Source: Bacteroidota bacterium
GTDB lineage: Bacteria > Bacteroidota > Bacteroidia > AKYH767-A > OLB10
Length of the DNA: 64,000 nt
Reading direction: 5' to 3'
Assembly: GCA_016717725.1 (NCBI GenBank)
Contig: JADKFA010000002.1
Location: 62,001 to 126,000 of the forward strand
The notes beneath the pieces were generated by a model. It made no database searches. It saw only the letters and a program-made list of their open reading frames with translations, and was not told the origin of the DNA. Positions within the stretch are counted from its first letter, which is position 1; each line of letters starts with the position of its first letter. A program made the position numbers and the translations under genes. Positions 53,969 to 64,000 of this stretch are shown here, piece by piece.

Positions 53969-56900
53969 TTATTCAACAATCATTTTAATTTGTTCAACTA
54001 CATTGTTAGTTTCAATCACTACGAAGTAGATGCCAGCAGACATTTGGCTAACGTTTACTTCTCTTTGATTCAAACCATTAGTAGCTGTTCCACGCTCTGT
54101 CATGATAGTACGTCCAGAAACATCAACCATTTTAATGTTAAAGTCTGCACCTTCAGTACTATTGAAGACAATAGTTGCACGATCAGCAGCAGGTTTGGAT
54201 ATACATTCAAACCAGTTACCTCACCTTGATCACCAAAACGAGGACCGCAATGTGCAACGCTGATGGAGATACCATTCAATACACGGTTTGCGCTTGTTCC
54301 GCAACCATTAGACGCATTTACAGATAAGTTCAATCCGCTAGCTGGGTTAGTTCCCCAAGTTGCAAGGATATCTTTTGTTCCTTGACCACTTGTAATAGTT
54401 GTACCACCAGGTAAAGACCATAAGTAAGTAGAAGCACCAGTTACTGTAGAAACACCGTAAGCTACACCAGATTGTCCTGGGCAGATAGTGATGTCACCAG
54501 TGATAACTCCAGGAAGACCAGGAGCACCAGATACGTTCAAGTTGCGAGCAGAACCTACACCACAAGCATTTGTAGCACTTACAGATACATTTCCACCAGC
54601 ATAAGCACCGTCAAAGTCAACAACAATTGATTGTGTTCCTTGACCAGAAGTGATGGTTGCACCAACTGGAACAGACCAGTTATAACCAGTAGCAGAAAAT
54701 ACAGCAGCTGCTGTGTAAGCAACTCCTGTTGATCCACAAACACCAGTAGAAGGACCAGAAATAGATGCAGATACAGAAGGAACGTTAATAGAAACGCTAC
54801 GATCACGATTTGGACTTATACCGCAAGCATTAGCAGCTCTACATGAAACTGTACCACCTACATAACCACCTGATACATCAACGGTAATTACGTTTGTTCC
54901 AGCACCAGAAAGAATGCTCATACCAGCAGGTAGAGTCCATACATAGTTTGAAGCACGAGCTACAGGAGCTACAGAGTAAACTCCATTGTCACCTGGACAA
55001 AGTTTTGTTGTACCAGAGATAGAAGAAGGTCTAACAGGGATAATTGCGCCAATATCAACTCCAAGTGAGCTAGGAGTACCATTACCACAAGCATTAGAAG
55101 GAGTAACCACTAAGTTTCCGATGATTCCATCATGAACTGCCTGAGGAGCCCATGAAACGAAGATGGAATTAGTACCTTGACCGGAAACGATGATCATTCC
55201 GTTTGGTACGGTCCAAGAATATCCGGAAGCATCAAATACTGGGCTAATAGAGAATGTAGCAGAACCTGTTACAACAGCCATACATTGTACTGCAGGACCT
55301 GAGATTGGACCTGCAACAAGAAGGTTTTCATCAATTAGACCATTACAATCATCATCAATTAAGTTACAAATTTCTGTGGCAGCTGGGTTAACAGCAGCAT
55401 TGTTATCATCACAATCTGTTGAGTTACCAACATAACCTACTGGCGCACCATTACAAGTACTTACTGAACTAGAAGCATCACCATAAGAGTCACCATCAAC
55501 ATCAGCATAATAAGTAATGAAAGTTAAACCGTCATCAACTAATAAATTACAATCATCATCTACACCGTTACAAACTTCAGTTGCACCAGGATAAACAGTA
55601 TTATCATTATCGTTACAGTCACCACCACAAGATGTGTAACCGTCATTATCAACGTCAAAACCTTCGTCAGTTAATCCATCACAATCATCATCAATTGAGT
55701 TACAAATTTCAGTAGCAGCAGGATTAATTGAAGGATTAGTATCATCACAATCAGTTGCATCAGCAGAATATCCAACTGGAGCAGCAGCTTCACAACTTAA
55801 AATACTTGATCCAGCGTTACCATAAGTATCGCCATCAACATCAGCATAATATGTGTAAGTTGGAGTTACAACTTCAACTGTTTGGTTTGAGCTATAACAA
55901 ATATCTAAACCACCTAAAGTGTAAGTAATAGTGTGGAAACCAGCAGCAGCAAGAGCAGGATCAAAAGAATTACCAGAAACACCAGTTCCTGAGAATGTTC
56001 CACCAGCAACAGCAGGAGTTAAAGTAACCAAACCAGCATTTTCACAAACAGTAGCACCAATTCCACCGAAAGAAGCATCAGCAGGACCAAAATCATCGAT
56101 TCTTAAACCGAAACCTGAGTTAGTTGTGGTGCCGTATCCGTCAACTTGGATGTAATAAGTTTGACCAGGAGTTAAGCAATGTGCTCTTGCATAAGAATTA
56201 TAAGGAGAACCTGAAGAGTCATCATTTGCAGCAACTAATACCGCCGCTCCAGTTAAAAGATCACCACATGCTGAAGCAGACCAAACCGCTACTTGACTAT
56301 CCCAGTTACCTGGAGAGAATCCTACTCCATAACGACCAGAACCACCCATTGGAACCGTGAAAGAGAACCAAACCGTTTGATTAGCTGCAACACACCAACT
56401 ACTATTTCCTGTACATCCAGTTGCAGGAGGTTGTGATTCTCCTACTTCAAGAGTAGCACCTACGTTAGAATAAGGACCATTAACGCCAATATTTACGGGC
56501 ACAGCATCACAAACATTATCACCTTGAAGAGTAACAACAGTAGTCACAATATTTGAACTGTCATCAGTACAACCTGAAACAGAAGATACCAAACGTACTT
56601 CATAGGTTCCTGGACCTCCAAAGAAAATATTTTGAGGATCATTTGTACCACCTGGTACAATTAACCAAGTTGTACTTGGTTGAAGACGGCCTATCCACTG
56701 TAAAGTTCCTGTAGAAGTTCCGCTACTGTATGAAGCAGCCTGACTAGCATAAGCAGACGCAGGTCCACTGATTGTTCCTGCAGCAGGTGGTGGAACAGCT
56801 TCAACAAATACAGAAGATGAAGGTACCGTAGAAGCTCCACAAGTTACGTTGCAACGGTAGTAATATGAAATTGCTACGTTGTTTTCAGTCCACGCAGCTG

Positions 56901-58494
56901 TTGTTGCACCAACGATGTCATAATAATCAACATCGTCATTAGAATATTGCCATTGGTAAGTTTGACCAGTTCCACCAGATGTACCAGTAAGAGAAAGGTT
57001 AAGGTTAACAGTAGTAGTATTACAGAATTGAGTAATGTTTGATTGAGCAGATCCAGCCGTAGGAGGATCAATACAAACTGGCTCAGGTTGCAAGTCTACA
57101 AGATAATCTTCTGTTTCACCATAAGAATAAGTTCCGCAAGCTGTAATAGCTGATGATTCTTTAATTATTACACGCATTCCTGTTAAACCAGAAGGACCTC
57201 CAGTAGGAATTGTAAAATTAAATAGAGGAACAGAGTTTAATGCTGTTGTAGTATTATAAGAAGCTACTCTTTCAGCAGGATCTTCATAAGTTCCACTTTG
57301 GTTTATATCAATAAATACAGCAACATAAGCACCATAATGGCTACCTGAACAAGAACCGTTGCGTACGCGCATACTTTGCGGTGTATTGAAATAAATTACA
57401 GGCGCAGGAACGGCTGTATTATTAGTATATGTTTCACATGCAGTTGCTGCAGTTCCAACATATAAAGTACCTAATTCAACAGAATCAATTTTTGTATCTG
57501 CAGAATTAGTTGCATTTGAAGCACAATAGCAATTTAGGAATGAATTTACACCAACAAGAACAGAATTAGATGTTCCTGGGTTTGGATCGTATAAACATGA
57601 AACGATACAATGGAAATACTTAGGTGTAGCACCCATGGTGAATGCAGCAGAAGAAGAATTCGTTCCGAAAGGTGTCCAGTTTATATCGTCATCAGAATGT
57701 TCCCAAACGTAAGATACGTCAGAGCCTGATGTAACATTTTGTAGACTTAAACCAACAGAAGTTCCACTACATGCATTTGCAGTACTAGCAACTGTATTTC
57801 CCGGAGCAGGTTGTCCAGCACAGGGTGATGCGCTAATAATATCTAATTGAATATTAGGACGAAGTGCGGAAGATGTACTTGATCCTGAATAACTTCCCGG
57901 AAGTGCAGCAGGATCAGGATTATAAGTATCACTGTACAATTGTCTTACTGTTGTGGTAGGAGAAGTGGTAGTGTAGCGCCAGCCTGCAGAGCAGGTATAC
58001 GAAGCTGCATTCTCATCAATTGCAACTATCAGATTTCCGCCGGAGTAGTTAAAAGGAGTGGAAAGCGTAATTTCCATCCAGTTTCCTACAGCAGGGAAAG
58101 TGACAATACCAGAGAAACACTGGGTCATTGCAGATGTCGGTGTATAGTTAGCAGCTCCTGTTGTTAAAGCGGTAAGTGCAGTGTTGCCAAGATAAACCGT
58201 CCAGTTGTCGGACGTAGTTGTGGGGGAGAAAGAAGTTGCATAATAAAATCTGATCTTACTAATTGTTCCCGAACCACTGTAACCTCCGGCAACGATCTCC
58301 GCTGATGTATATAACATCTGAGTATAAGAATACCCATAGCAGGAACGAATCGGGAAGGACGTTGTTGTTGTCGTACCAGCTCCGATTTGAACTGTTGTTT
58401 GTGCCTGTAAGTTGCCGGAAGCTAATCCAAGAAGGATCATGAAGCTGACCAGCCAACGAGACATGCTTTTCATTGTGTAACTGTTGTTTTTCAT
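53969..58494 (-). CDS. Giant secreted multidomain protein with MopE repeats and T9SS sorting domain (one frameshift)
   Basis: About 1508 residues from ATG 58494. Signal peptide about 1-34 (after LQAQ). An N-terminal beta-rich domain follows, then a GEVED-like domain ending near residue 460 (YGETEDYLVDL), Ig-like modules, and a DUF/choice-of-anchor region with VWFSFTVPMGGSGRYGVGFSPG. MopE metal-binding repeats lie at about 880-1058 (YYADVDGDTYGNAGS, TDCDDTNPSINPAATEICN, IDDDCDGLTDEG). Four PKD-like modules run to about 1418 (YVWTLPAGMSILSGAGTN). A lost base (GG at 54192-54193, minus-strand CC for CCC) hides the T9SS C-terminal domain NPAADRATIVFNST to IKMIVE. MopE repeats bind Ca2+ or Cu in other proteins. 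Likely a surface adhesin. Confidence 0.9.
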
Positions 58495-58992
58495 TTTGTT
58501 TATATTTATTGTTAGATTTTTTAATTCAGCTCTATAGGTAAAAAGATTTATGAATGCATGTAAATGCATTTTACATAAAGTATTTTCTTCAGTAACATGT
58601 AAATTTGTTTTGTTATAACTAGTTCTAGATTTTGCTGGAATTTCCGGATACACAGCAAAAACAAATATATGACTTCTTATGACAATTGCAAGCATTTTTT
58701 TGATTATGTTAATTTCGTTTTGCAAGTAAGTATTCCCATTTTTTTACAATTGCTTGGTTTTCACAGATTCGAATTTACATTTGATTCCATTTATTTTATC
58801 AACTGTTTGGTGAATAGTTAAAAAGAATAGGTGAAAATGTGTAAGGTTCTTGGATCTTTATTAAAAAAGTGAAGTTTTTTCTTGACTTGTATAGGTTTAA
58901 TGTAATATCTTGCATGGTTAAGTTACTTGCTTTCCAATCTTTCAAGTGCCAATTTTACACTCCCATCATTCAATTATTATCTAAATCAGCTT
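58495..58992. other. Divergent intergenic region of the adhesin and metalloprotease genes
   Basis: No gene supported. Contains the adhesin promoter (58662-58691). A weaker TTG-N21-TATCTTG pair at 58882-58912 could serve the metalloprotease on the plus strand. Adhesin leader is about 160 bases. Confidence 0.55.
58662..58691 (-). promoter_or_regulatory. Adhesin promoter, TTG-N19-TATATTTG
   Basis: On the minus strand, TTG at 58691-58689 and TATATTTG at 58669-58662, with a 19-base spacer. Confidence 0.75.
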
Positions 58993-61900
58993 ATGAAAGC
59001 AAAGCTATTATCAGTAAATTATGTATTATCAATTCTAAGTTTTTTGATGTTTTTTTTCAATGGATTTTCATTTGTCAATGCTCAAGAAAATAGAGTGTAT
59101 TGGCAAACGATTCCTAAGTCTAGTTTAATTAATTTAAATAGCAGGTATGCACTCCCAGAAAAGTTTGTCACTTTGCAATGTAATACAAACTTAATTCGAC
59201 AACAATTAAGTGTTGCTCCTATGGAGTTTACTTCGGGTGCGTTAAACTCAACTGTTACTTTTAAGATACACATGCCTGATGGTAATATTCTTTCTTTTAA
59301 GATGGTAGAATCGATGGTGATGGATCCTGTATTAGCAACCCAATTTCCATCCATAAAAACGTATTCAGGACAAGGCATCGAAGAAAGAGATGCTATTTTA
59401 AAAGTAAGCATAAGCCCAATTGGATTTCATGCTATGATTTTGTCTCCTAAAGGAAATGTTTTTATTGATCCATTGGAGCCCGGGAATACTAATGATTATA
59501 TAGTATATTTTAGAAATGATTTTAAAGAATATCGTTCGTTTAATTGTGAGTTGGATAGTTTGCCAATTAATAAAAGTAGATCTTATCAGCAAATTGCAAC
59601 CGGTCAAGCAAATAAAACACATGGTACCCAATTAAGAAATTATCGTTTAGCACTTGCTTGTACAGGTGAATATGCGGCCTATTATGGAGGTACTACATCG
59701 GGTGCTATGGCCGGTATGGTTGCTACAATGAATCGTGTAAACGGAATTTATGAATCAGAAGTGTCAGTTCGAATGACAATGGTTGCAAACAATAATTTAT
59801 TGATCTATACAAATGCAAGCACAGATCCATTTACGAATACAAATGGTTCTACTATGCTTGGACAAAATATTACGAATTGTAATACCGTCATTGGAAGTGC
59901 AAATTATGATATTGGTCATGTTTTTAGTACCGGTGGAGGTGGAGTTGCTTATTTAGGTGTTCCATGTACTTCGAATAAGGCAGGTGGCGTAACAGGTTCT
60001 GGAAGCCCCGTAGGTGATGCTTTTGATGTGGATTATGTGGCACACGAAATGGGACATCAATTTGGAGGGAGCCATACTTTTAATGCGACAACAAGTTCTT
60101 GTGGTGGAGGTAATAGAAGTGCTTCAGCAGCTTATGAACCCGGAAGCGGAATTACTATTATGGCATATGCTGGAATTTGTGGTGCTACCAATAATTTGGC
60201 CCCAAATAGTATTGCGTATTTTCATACGCATAGCTTCGATCAAATTACTAATTATATCACAACTGGAAGTGGAAATACATGTCCAACAACAACCGCTACA
60301 GGGAATACGCCTCCAACTGTTACTCCAGATGGTTTAAATTATTATATACCTTATTTAACTCCGTTTTCGTTAAATGCAACAGGTTCGGATCCTAACGGTG
60401 ATGCATTGACGTATTCATGGGAAGAATATGATTTGGGTGCAGCTGGGAATTGGAATGCACCCGTAGGCGATGCTCCCATTTTCCGTCCATTTCCTCCCAC
60501 AAGTACTGGAACTCGTATTTTTCCAAAAATTTCGGATATCGTAAATAATGCTACAACGATTGGAGAAATTCTACCTAGCTACGCACGCGTATTAAAGTTT
60601 AAAGTAACCGCTCGTGATAATAGAGTAAATGGTGGAGGTGTGAATAGAATTGATGCAAATGTTTTAGTAAATGTCATCAATACAGGTGCTGCGTTCACAG
60701 TTACTGCACCTAATACTGCAGTTACTTGGGCTACGGGTGCAACGGCAAATGTGACGTGGAATGTATCATCAACAAATATTGCTCCCATCTCCTGTGCTAA
60801 TGTGAATATTTTATTGTCTACAGATGGAGGATATACTTATCCGATAACTCTGCTATCAAATACACCAAATGACGGAAGTGAAAATATTACTGTTCCTGGA
60901 AATGTTACTTCTACCGCACGTGTGAAAGTGGAAGGTGCCGGAAATATCTTTTTTGATATTTCAAATGTAAATTTTAATATTATTGCAGGCGGTGGTGTTT
61001 TAACAACAATTTCTACCGATCCTATTAGTCCTTTAAATTTATGCCCTGGACAAGCTCTCACCGTTGGATTTGCGGGCAATGGAAATGCAAACGCAGGGAA
61101 TGTTTATACAGCGCAATTATCTTCGTCCATAGGTTCGTTTGCAAGTCCAACTAATATTGGAACATTAAGTAGTACCTCCTCTAGTGGAAGTATTTCTTGC
61201 ATAATTCCAGGAGGAAGTATTGCAGGTACTGCTTATCGAATTCGAGTTGTTTCTTCTCTCCCCTCTGTGGTGGGTTTGGATAATGGAGCTAATTTAATAA
61301 TGATTGGAACCCTAGGAGCAACCGGAACAATTTCTGGTCCGTCTAGCGTTTGTCAAGGACAGAACGGTGTGGTTTATTCAACAACGGCGGTTTCAAATGC
61401 ATCCAGTTATGCTTGGTCTTTGCCTATTGGATTTACCATCACATCAGGATCAGGAACGAATAGTATAACAGTAAGCATAGCCGCAAATGCATCTTCTGGT
61501 TCAATTTCAGTAACTCCTTCGAATATTTGTACTACGGGTTCTACTTCTAATGCCTATTCCGTTTCCGTTTCTCCACTTCCTTCTACAGCAGGAGTACTAT
61601 CTGGCATTACCAGTGTATGTCAAGGTGATCAAAATATCATTTATTCTGTTCCTTCCATATTATTTGCTACAAGTTATTCGTGGAGTTTACCTGTTGGGTT
61701 TTCTATCGTTGGAACTCCTACAAATAGCATCACGGTTAATGTTGCTCCTGGAGCAGCTTCTGGAACGATATCAGTTTACGGGGTTAATTCATGCGGAAAT
61801 GGTGGTCCTTCATCTCTAGCTATTGCGGTGAACTCTGCTCCAAGCGCTGCTATTCTATCAGCGGGTGGACCTCTTACAGTTTGTTCTCCTAATACGGTTT

Positions 61901-63135
61901 CAATGTCATTCTCTCCTTCTGTTGGGGTAGATTATCAGTGGAGATTAAATGGAATTGATTTGTCTGGCGAAACAGCTTCTTCCTATGTTGCCACACAAAC
62001 TGGTAATTATGATGTGGTGTCGAATTTCGCCGCAGTTGGAAGCCAACAATTTTCTACTGCAGTTCCTGCTGTAATACCAGATAATAGTTGTACAGGTGTA
62101 GCAAGTCCTATTATTGTAAGCGGATACACGTCATCGATTCCTACATCAAGCATATATGTTCAATTGAATTTAACGCATACTTATGTTGGAGATTTGGATA
62201 TATTTCTCGAAAGTTCATCAGGAGAAAGATTAGGACTTAGCGATCAAACTGGGAATGCCGGTAATGGTGGTGTTAATTTTATAAATACAGTTTTTGCAGA
62301 TTCGGGAGCTACAATTCTGCCTACAACGGGTGCTCCTTATTCAGACTTATATAAACCATGGAACGCCATTTTTACAGTGAATTCATGTGCATTAACAACT
62401 ACGCATACAAGCTTTGCTTCATTGGGGGGAGGTAGTTTAAATCCGAATGGAACTTGGCATTTGAAAGTGTACGATAGAGCAGGCGTCGATACAGGGAGAG
62501 TAGTGAATTGGTCTATTTATTTTCCTGGAGTGAGTGGCTCGTGTTCGTCTGTTTCAAATGTGCTTTCGGTGGATGTTATTTCACCTATTACGTTTACTTC
62601 CTTTAATCCAAGTAGTGGAAATGTTGGAAATGCGATTTCTTTAGTAGGAACTCAAATGAATACTTTAACAAGTGTTTTATTTAATGGTGTAAACGCAGCA
62701 TTTGTAGTAGTTAGTAATACTGAATTATCAGCTACTGTTCCTGCTGGAGCAACTTCAGGTGTTATCACATTGGTAGGGCCTTGTAATTCGATGAATTCAA
62801 GTAGTTCGTTTACTGTAAATACAGGAAGCTCAAATTTAAATTTATATGTAGCAATAGAAGGATTTTATATCGGTGGTGGAAACATGATTGGAGTCATATC
62901 GTCATCAGTAAGCGATACCGTAACTGTTCAACTTAGAAATACATCATCGCCATATAGCGTTGCGTATACTACAACTGTTACTTTGAACGTGAATGGTCAA
63001 GCCTCTATCATTATTCCTGCTCCTTATAGTGGAAATTCGTATTATATTGCTGTAAAGCATCGTAACTCCCTCGAAACATGGAGTAAGTTTCCTGTGTTGA
63101 TGTCGCCCGTTGTAAATTTCACGTTTAAGAATTAA
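58993..63135 (+). CDS. Secreted zinc metalloprotease (reprolysin-like) with P domain and IPT/TIG domain
   Basis: 1380 residues from ATG 58993. Signal peptide about 1-31 (after FVNAQ), then a prodomain (FKIHMPDGNILSFKMVES). The catalytic zinc site AHEMGHQFGGSHTF (HExxHxxGxxH) is near residue 351, with the Met-turn GITIMAYAGICG about 40 residues later. Then an Ig/fibronectin-like part, two or three PKD-like modules (YAWSLPIGFTITSGSGTN, YSWSLPVGFSI), a proprotein-convertase P domain at about 1033-1183 (LTHTYVGDLDIFLESSSG, GTWHLKVYDRAG), and an IPT/TIG domain (FTSFNPSSGNVGNAISLVG). The C-terminal module EGFYIGGGNMIGVIS to SYYIAVKHRNSLETWSKFP appears shortened, and no typical T9SS domain follows. 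Substrate unknown. Confidence 0.92.
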   Translation: MKAKLLSVNYVLSILSFLMFFFNGFSFVNAQENRVYWQTIPKSSLINLNSRYALPEKFVTLQCNTNLIRQQLSVAPMEFTSGALNSTVTFKIHMPDGNILSFKMVESMVMDPVLATQFPSIKTYSGQGIEERDAILKVSISPIGFHAMILSPKGNVFIDPLEPGNTNDYIVYFRNDFKEYRSFNCELDSLPINKSRSYQQIATGQANKTHGTQLRNYRLALACTGEYAAYYGGTTSGAMAGMVATMNRVNGIYESEVSVRMTMVANNNLLIYTNASTDPFTNTNGSTMLGQNITNCNTVIGSANYDIGHVFSTGGGGVAYLGVPCTSNKAGGVTGSGSPVGDAFDVDYVAHEMGHQFGGSHTFNATTSSCGGGNRSASAAYEPGSGITIMAYAGICGATNNLAPNSIAYFHTHSFDQITNYITTGSGNTCPTTTATGNTPPTVTPDGLNYYIPYLTPFSLNATGSDPNGDALTYSWEEYDLGAAGNWNAPVGDAPIFRPFPPTSTGTRIFPKISDIVNNATTIGEILPSYARVLKFKVTARDNRVNGGGVNRIDANVLVNVINTGAAFTVTAPNTAVTWATGATANVTWNVSSTNIAPISCANVNILLSTDGGYTYPITLLSNTPNDGSENITVPGNVTSTARVKVEGAGNIFFDISNVNFNIIAGGGVLTTISTDPISPLNLCPGQALTVGFAGNGNANAGNVYTAQLSSSIGSFASPTNIGTLSSTSSSGSISCIIPGGSIAGTAYRIRVVSSLPSVVGLDNGANLIMIGTLGATGTISGPSSVCQGQNGVVYSTTAVSNASSYAWSLPIGFTITSGSGTNSITVSIAANASSGSISVTPSNICTTGSTSNAYSVSVSPLPSTAGVLSGITSVCQGDQNIIYSVPSILFATSYSWSLPVGFSIVGTPTNSITVNVAPGAASGTISVYGVNSCGNGGPSSLAIAVNSAPSAAILSAGGPLTVCSPNTVSMSFSPSVGVDYQWRLNGIDLSGETASSYVATQTGNYDVVSNFAAVGSQQFSTAVPAVIPDNSCTGVASPIIVSGYTSSIPTSSIYVQLNLTHTYVGDLDIFLESSSGERLGLSDQTGNAGNGGVNFINTVFADSGATILPTTGAPYSDLYKPWNAIFTVNSCALTTTHTSFASLGGGSLNPNGTWHLKVYDRAGVDTGRVVNWSIYFPGVSGSCSSVSNVLSVDVISPITFTSFNPSSGNVGNAISLVGTQMNTLTSVLFNGVNAAFVVVSNTELSATVPAGATSGVITLVGPCNSMNSSSSFTVNTGSSNLNLYVAIEGFYIGGGNMIGVISSSVSDTVTVQLRNTSSPYSVAYTTTVTLNVNGQASIIIPAPYSGNSYYIAVKHRNSLETWSKFPVLMSPVVNFTFKN

Positions 63136-63137
63136 TT

Positions 63138-63203
63138 GTGAATTGTGAATTGTGAATGGTGAATCAGGATTTAATTCTTAATTCTTAATTCTTAATTCTT
63201 AAT
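63138..63203. repeat. Two adjacent heptamer repeats: TGTGAAT and TTAATTC
   Basis: TGTGAAT occurs about 3.5 times at 63138-63163, and TTAATTC about 5 times at 63171-63203, between the metalloprotease stop and the yebC stop. Confidence 0.85.
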
Positions 63204-63207
63204 TAAA

Positions 63208-63921
63208 TCAATCTTCCTTCATATTGTGAAAAACATTCTGCACATCATCATCTTCTTCTAGTCTGTCCAATAAATTTTGTAAATCTTTTTGTTGGTCAGC
63301 GTTGAGTTCGGTAACTGTAGTTGGAATTCGATCAAGTTCTGCACTGATGATGGTGATTTTTTTCTCCTCCAATGCTTTTTGCATTTTGCCGTAATCCGTA
63401 AATGAAGTGGTCACGTAAATTCCATCTTCTCCCTCTTCTAATTCTTCGGCTCCGAAATCGATCAATTCAAATTCGAGTTCTTCAATATTTGATTTTCCTT
63501 TTTCAATGCAGAATATCCCTTTGCGATCGAATAGAAAATCTAAGGACCCCGTTTTCCCCATAGCCCCATTGCAGCGATTAAAATGCATGCGAATGTTTGC
63601 AACGGTTCTTGTATTATTATCGGTAGCAGCTTCTACTACTACGGCGATCCCATGCGGACCATAGCCTTCAAATACTACTTCTTCTAAAACTTTCTCGTCT
63701 TTGTGTGCCGCTCGTTGAATGGCAGCTTCTACGCGATCCTTAGGCATGTTTAATGCCTTGGAATTTTGTATAACCATTCGCAAACGAGGATTGCCATCAG
63801 GATGTGGTCCACCTAGTTTTACGGCAATGGCAATTTCTTTTCCTATTCTGGTAAAAGCTTTAGAAGCTTTTGCATTGTTTGCAAACATTTTATGTTTGCG
63901 TTTTTCAAATGCACGTCCCAT
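63208..63921 (-). CDS. yebC: YebC/PmpR family protein
   Basis: 237 residues. MGRAFEKRKHKMFANNAKASKAFTRIGKEIAIAVKLGGPHPDGNPRLR is the YebC start, and VFEGYGPHGIAVVVEAATDNNTRTVANIR the second signature. The family was named as transcriptional regulators; later work links YebC/TACO1 to rescue of ribosomes at proline stretches. It lies downstream of ychF on the minus strand, both translation-related, and may be cotranscribed. Confidence 0.95.
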   Translation of the reverse strand: MGRAFEKRKHKMFANNAKASKAFTRIGKEIAIAVKLGGPHPDGNPRLRMVIQNSKALNMPKDRVEAAIQRAAHKDEKVLEEVVFEGYGPHGIAVVVEAATDNNTRTVANIRMHFNRCNGAMGKTGSLDFLFDRKGIFCIEKGKSNIEELEFELIDFGAEELEEGEDGIYVTTSFTDYGKMQKALEEKKITIISAELDRIPTTVTELNADQQKDLQNLLDRLEEDDDVQNVFHNMKED

Positions 63922-63959
63922 AATGAATAAACTATTTTTTTAGTGATGATTTGCTTTAA

Positions 63960-64000
63960 TTAAACATTAAATCTAAAATGCATGATGTCTCCATCTTGCA
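63960..64000 (-). CDS. ychF: Redox-regulated ATPase YchF, C-terminal 13 codons (partial)
   Basis: Reading leftward from the window edge, QDGDIMHFRFNV then TAA (63962-63960) matches the conserved YchF C terminus (DGDVMxFxFNV). The gap to yebC is 38 bases. The rest of this TGS-domain P-loop ATPase lies outside. Confidence 0.8.
   Translation of the reverse strand, partial: QDGDIMHFRFNV

Noticed and set aside
54100..58725. Adhesin start at 58725
   Set aside because: The 77 extra residues lack homology, cross the promoter at 58662-58691, and a signal peptide begins soon after ATG 58494.
58927..58992. Metalloprotease start at TTG 58927
   Set aside because: The signal peptide begins at ATG 58993; the extra 22 residues add nothing recognisable.
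1..64000. tRNA or rRNA genes
   Set aside because: I looked for T-loop (GTTCRANYC) contexts with a cloverleaf and for conserved rRNA strings and found none; a covariance-model scan would be decisive.

Overview
The window is a chromosomal segment of a Bacteroidota bacterium of low to moderate G+C content. Evidence seen in the sequence: several proteins end in a type IX secretion (T9SS) sorting domain; promoters match TTG-N19-21-TAnnTTTG; ribosome binding sites are weak or absent; and there is an exosortase next to a PID-type C-terminal signal. Order or family cannot be fixed from this window alone. No rRNA, tRNA, CRISPR array, prophage or insertion sequence was seen. Both edges cut genes: the start of menG at the left and the last codons of ychF at the right.

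Layout. 1-3.5 kb: menG, a heptose-7-phosphate kinase, a repeat-filled gap and aspC. 3.8-9.9 kb: an ORF6N gene with a duplicated palindrome, a membrane DUF, an acyl-CoA mutase, an FtsB/DivIC-like gene, an ABC-2 permease with a LolA-like partner, palindromic elements and a DUF4440-like protein. 10-13.3 kb: a PadR-PspC operon with a likely autoregulatory operator, and trmN6. 13.3-21 kb: a saccharopine-dehydrogenase-like enzyme, secreted or lipid-anchored unknowns, pckA, rsmE and DUF4159. 21-28.3 kb: a TonB receptor locus (possibly metal uptake), a secreted serine beta-lactamase-fold protein and an ELWxxDGT-repeat protein. 28.5-38 kb: a class V aminotransferase, a THUMP RNA methyltransferase, a Nif3/zinc-ribbon pair, lpxK, two T9SS cargo proteins and a Nudix hydrolase. 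38-48 kb: a large Reg_prop histidine kinase with a REC-PAS-LytTR regulator, a methyltransferase, dnaK, a lipoprotein and a LysE exporter. 48-54 kb: a glycosylation/exosortase cluster ending in a tiny PID-CTERM protein. 54-63 kb: a giant MopE-repeat T9SS adhesin divergent from a secreted metalloprotease. 63-64 kb: yebC and the ychF end.

The most interesting biology is the 48.3-53.9 kb cluster. A membrane transpeptidase of the exosortase family, its small membrane partner, a polyprenyl-phosphate type GT2, a GT-C membrane glycosyltransferase, a methyltransferase and a sugar-phosphate transferase sit with a 59-residue substrate. Between its signal peptide and sorting motif that substrate keeps only about ten residues. 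This looks like a dedicated system that builds a glycan and attaches it to, or anchors it through, a minimal peptide; that function is inference.

Two cautions. First, nine genes, including dnaK, are interrupted by one-base frameshifts, each at or beside a short homopolymer, which points to sequencing error rather than real decay. I give the joined extents for these genes. Second, the intergenic DNA is rich in short tandem repeats (7-mers and 8-mers) and dispersed palindromes that open false reading frames on both strands.
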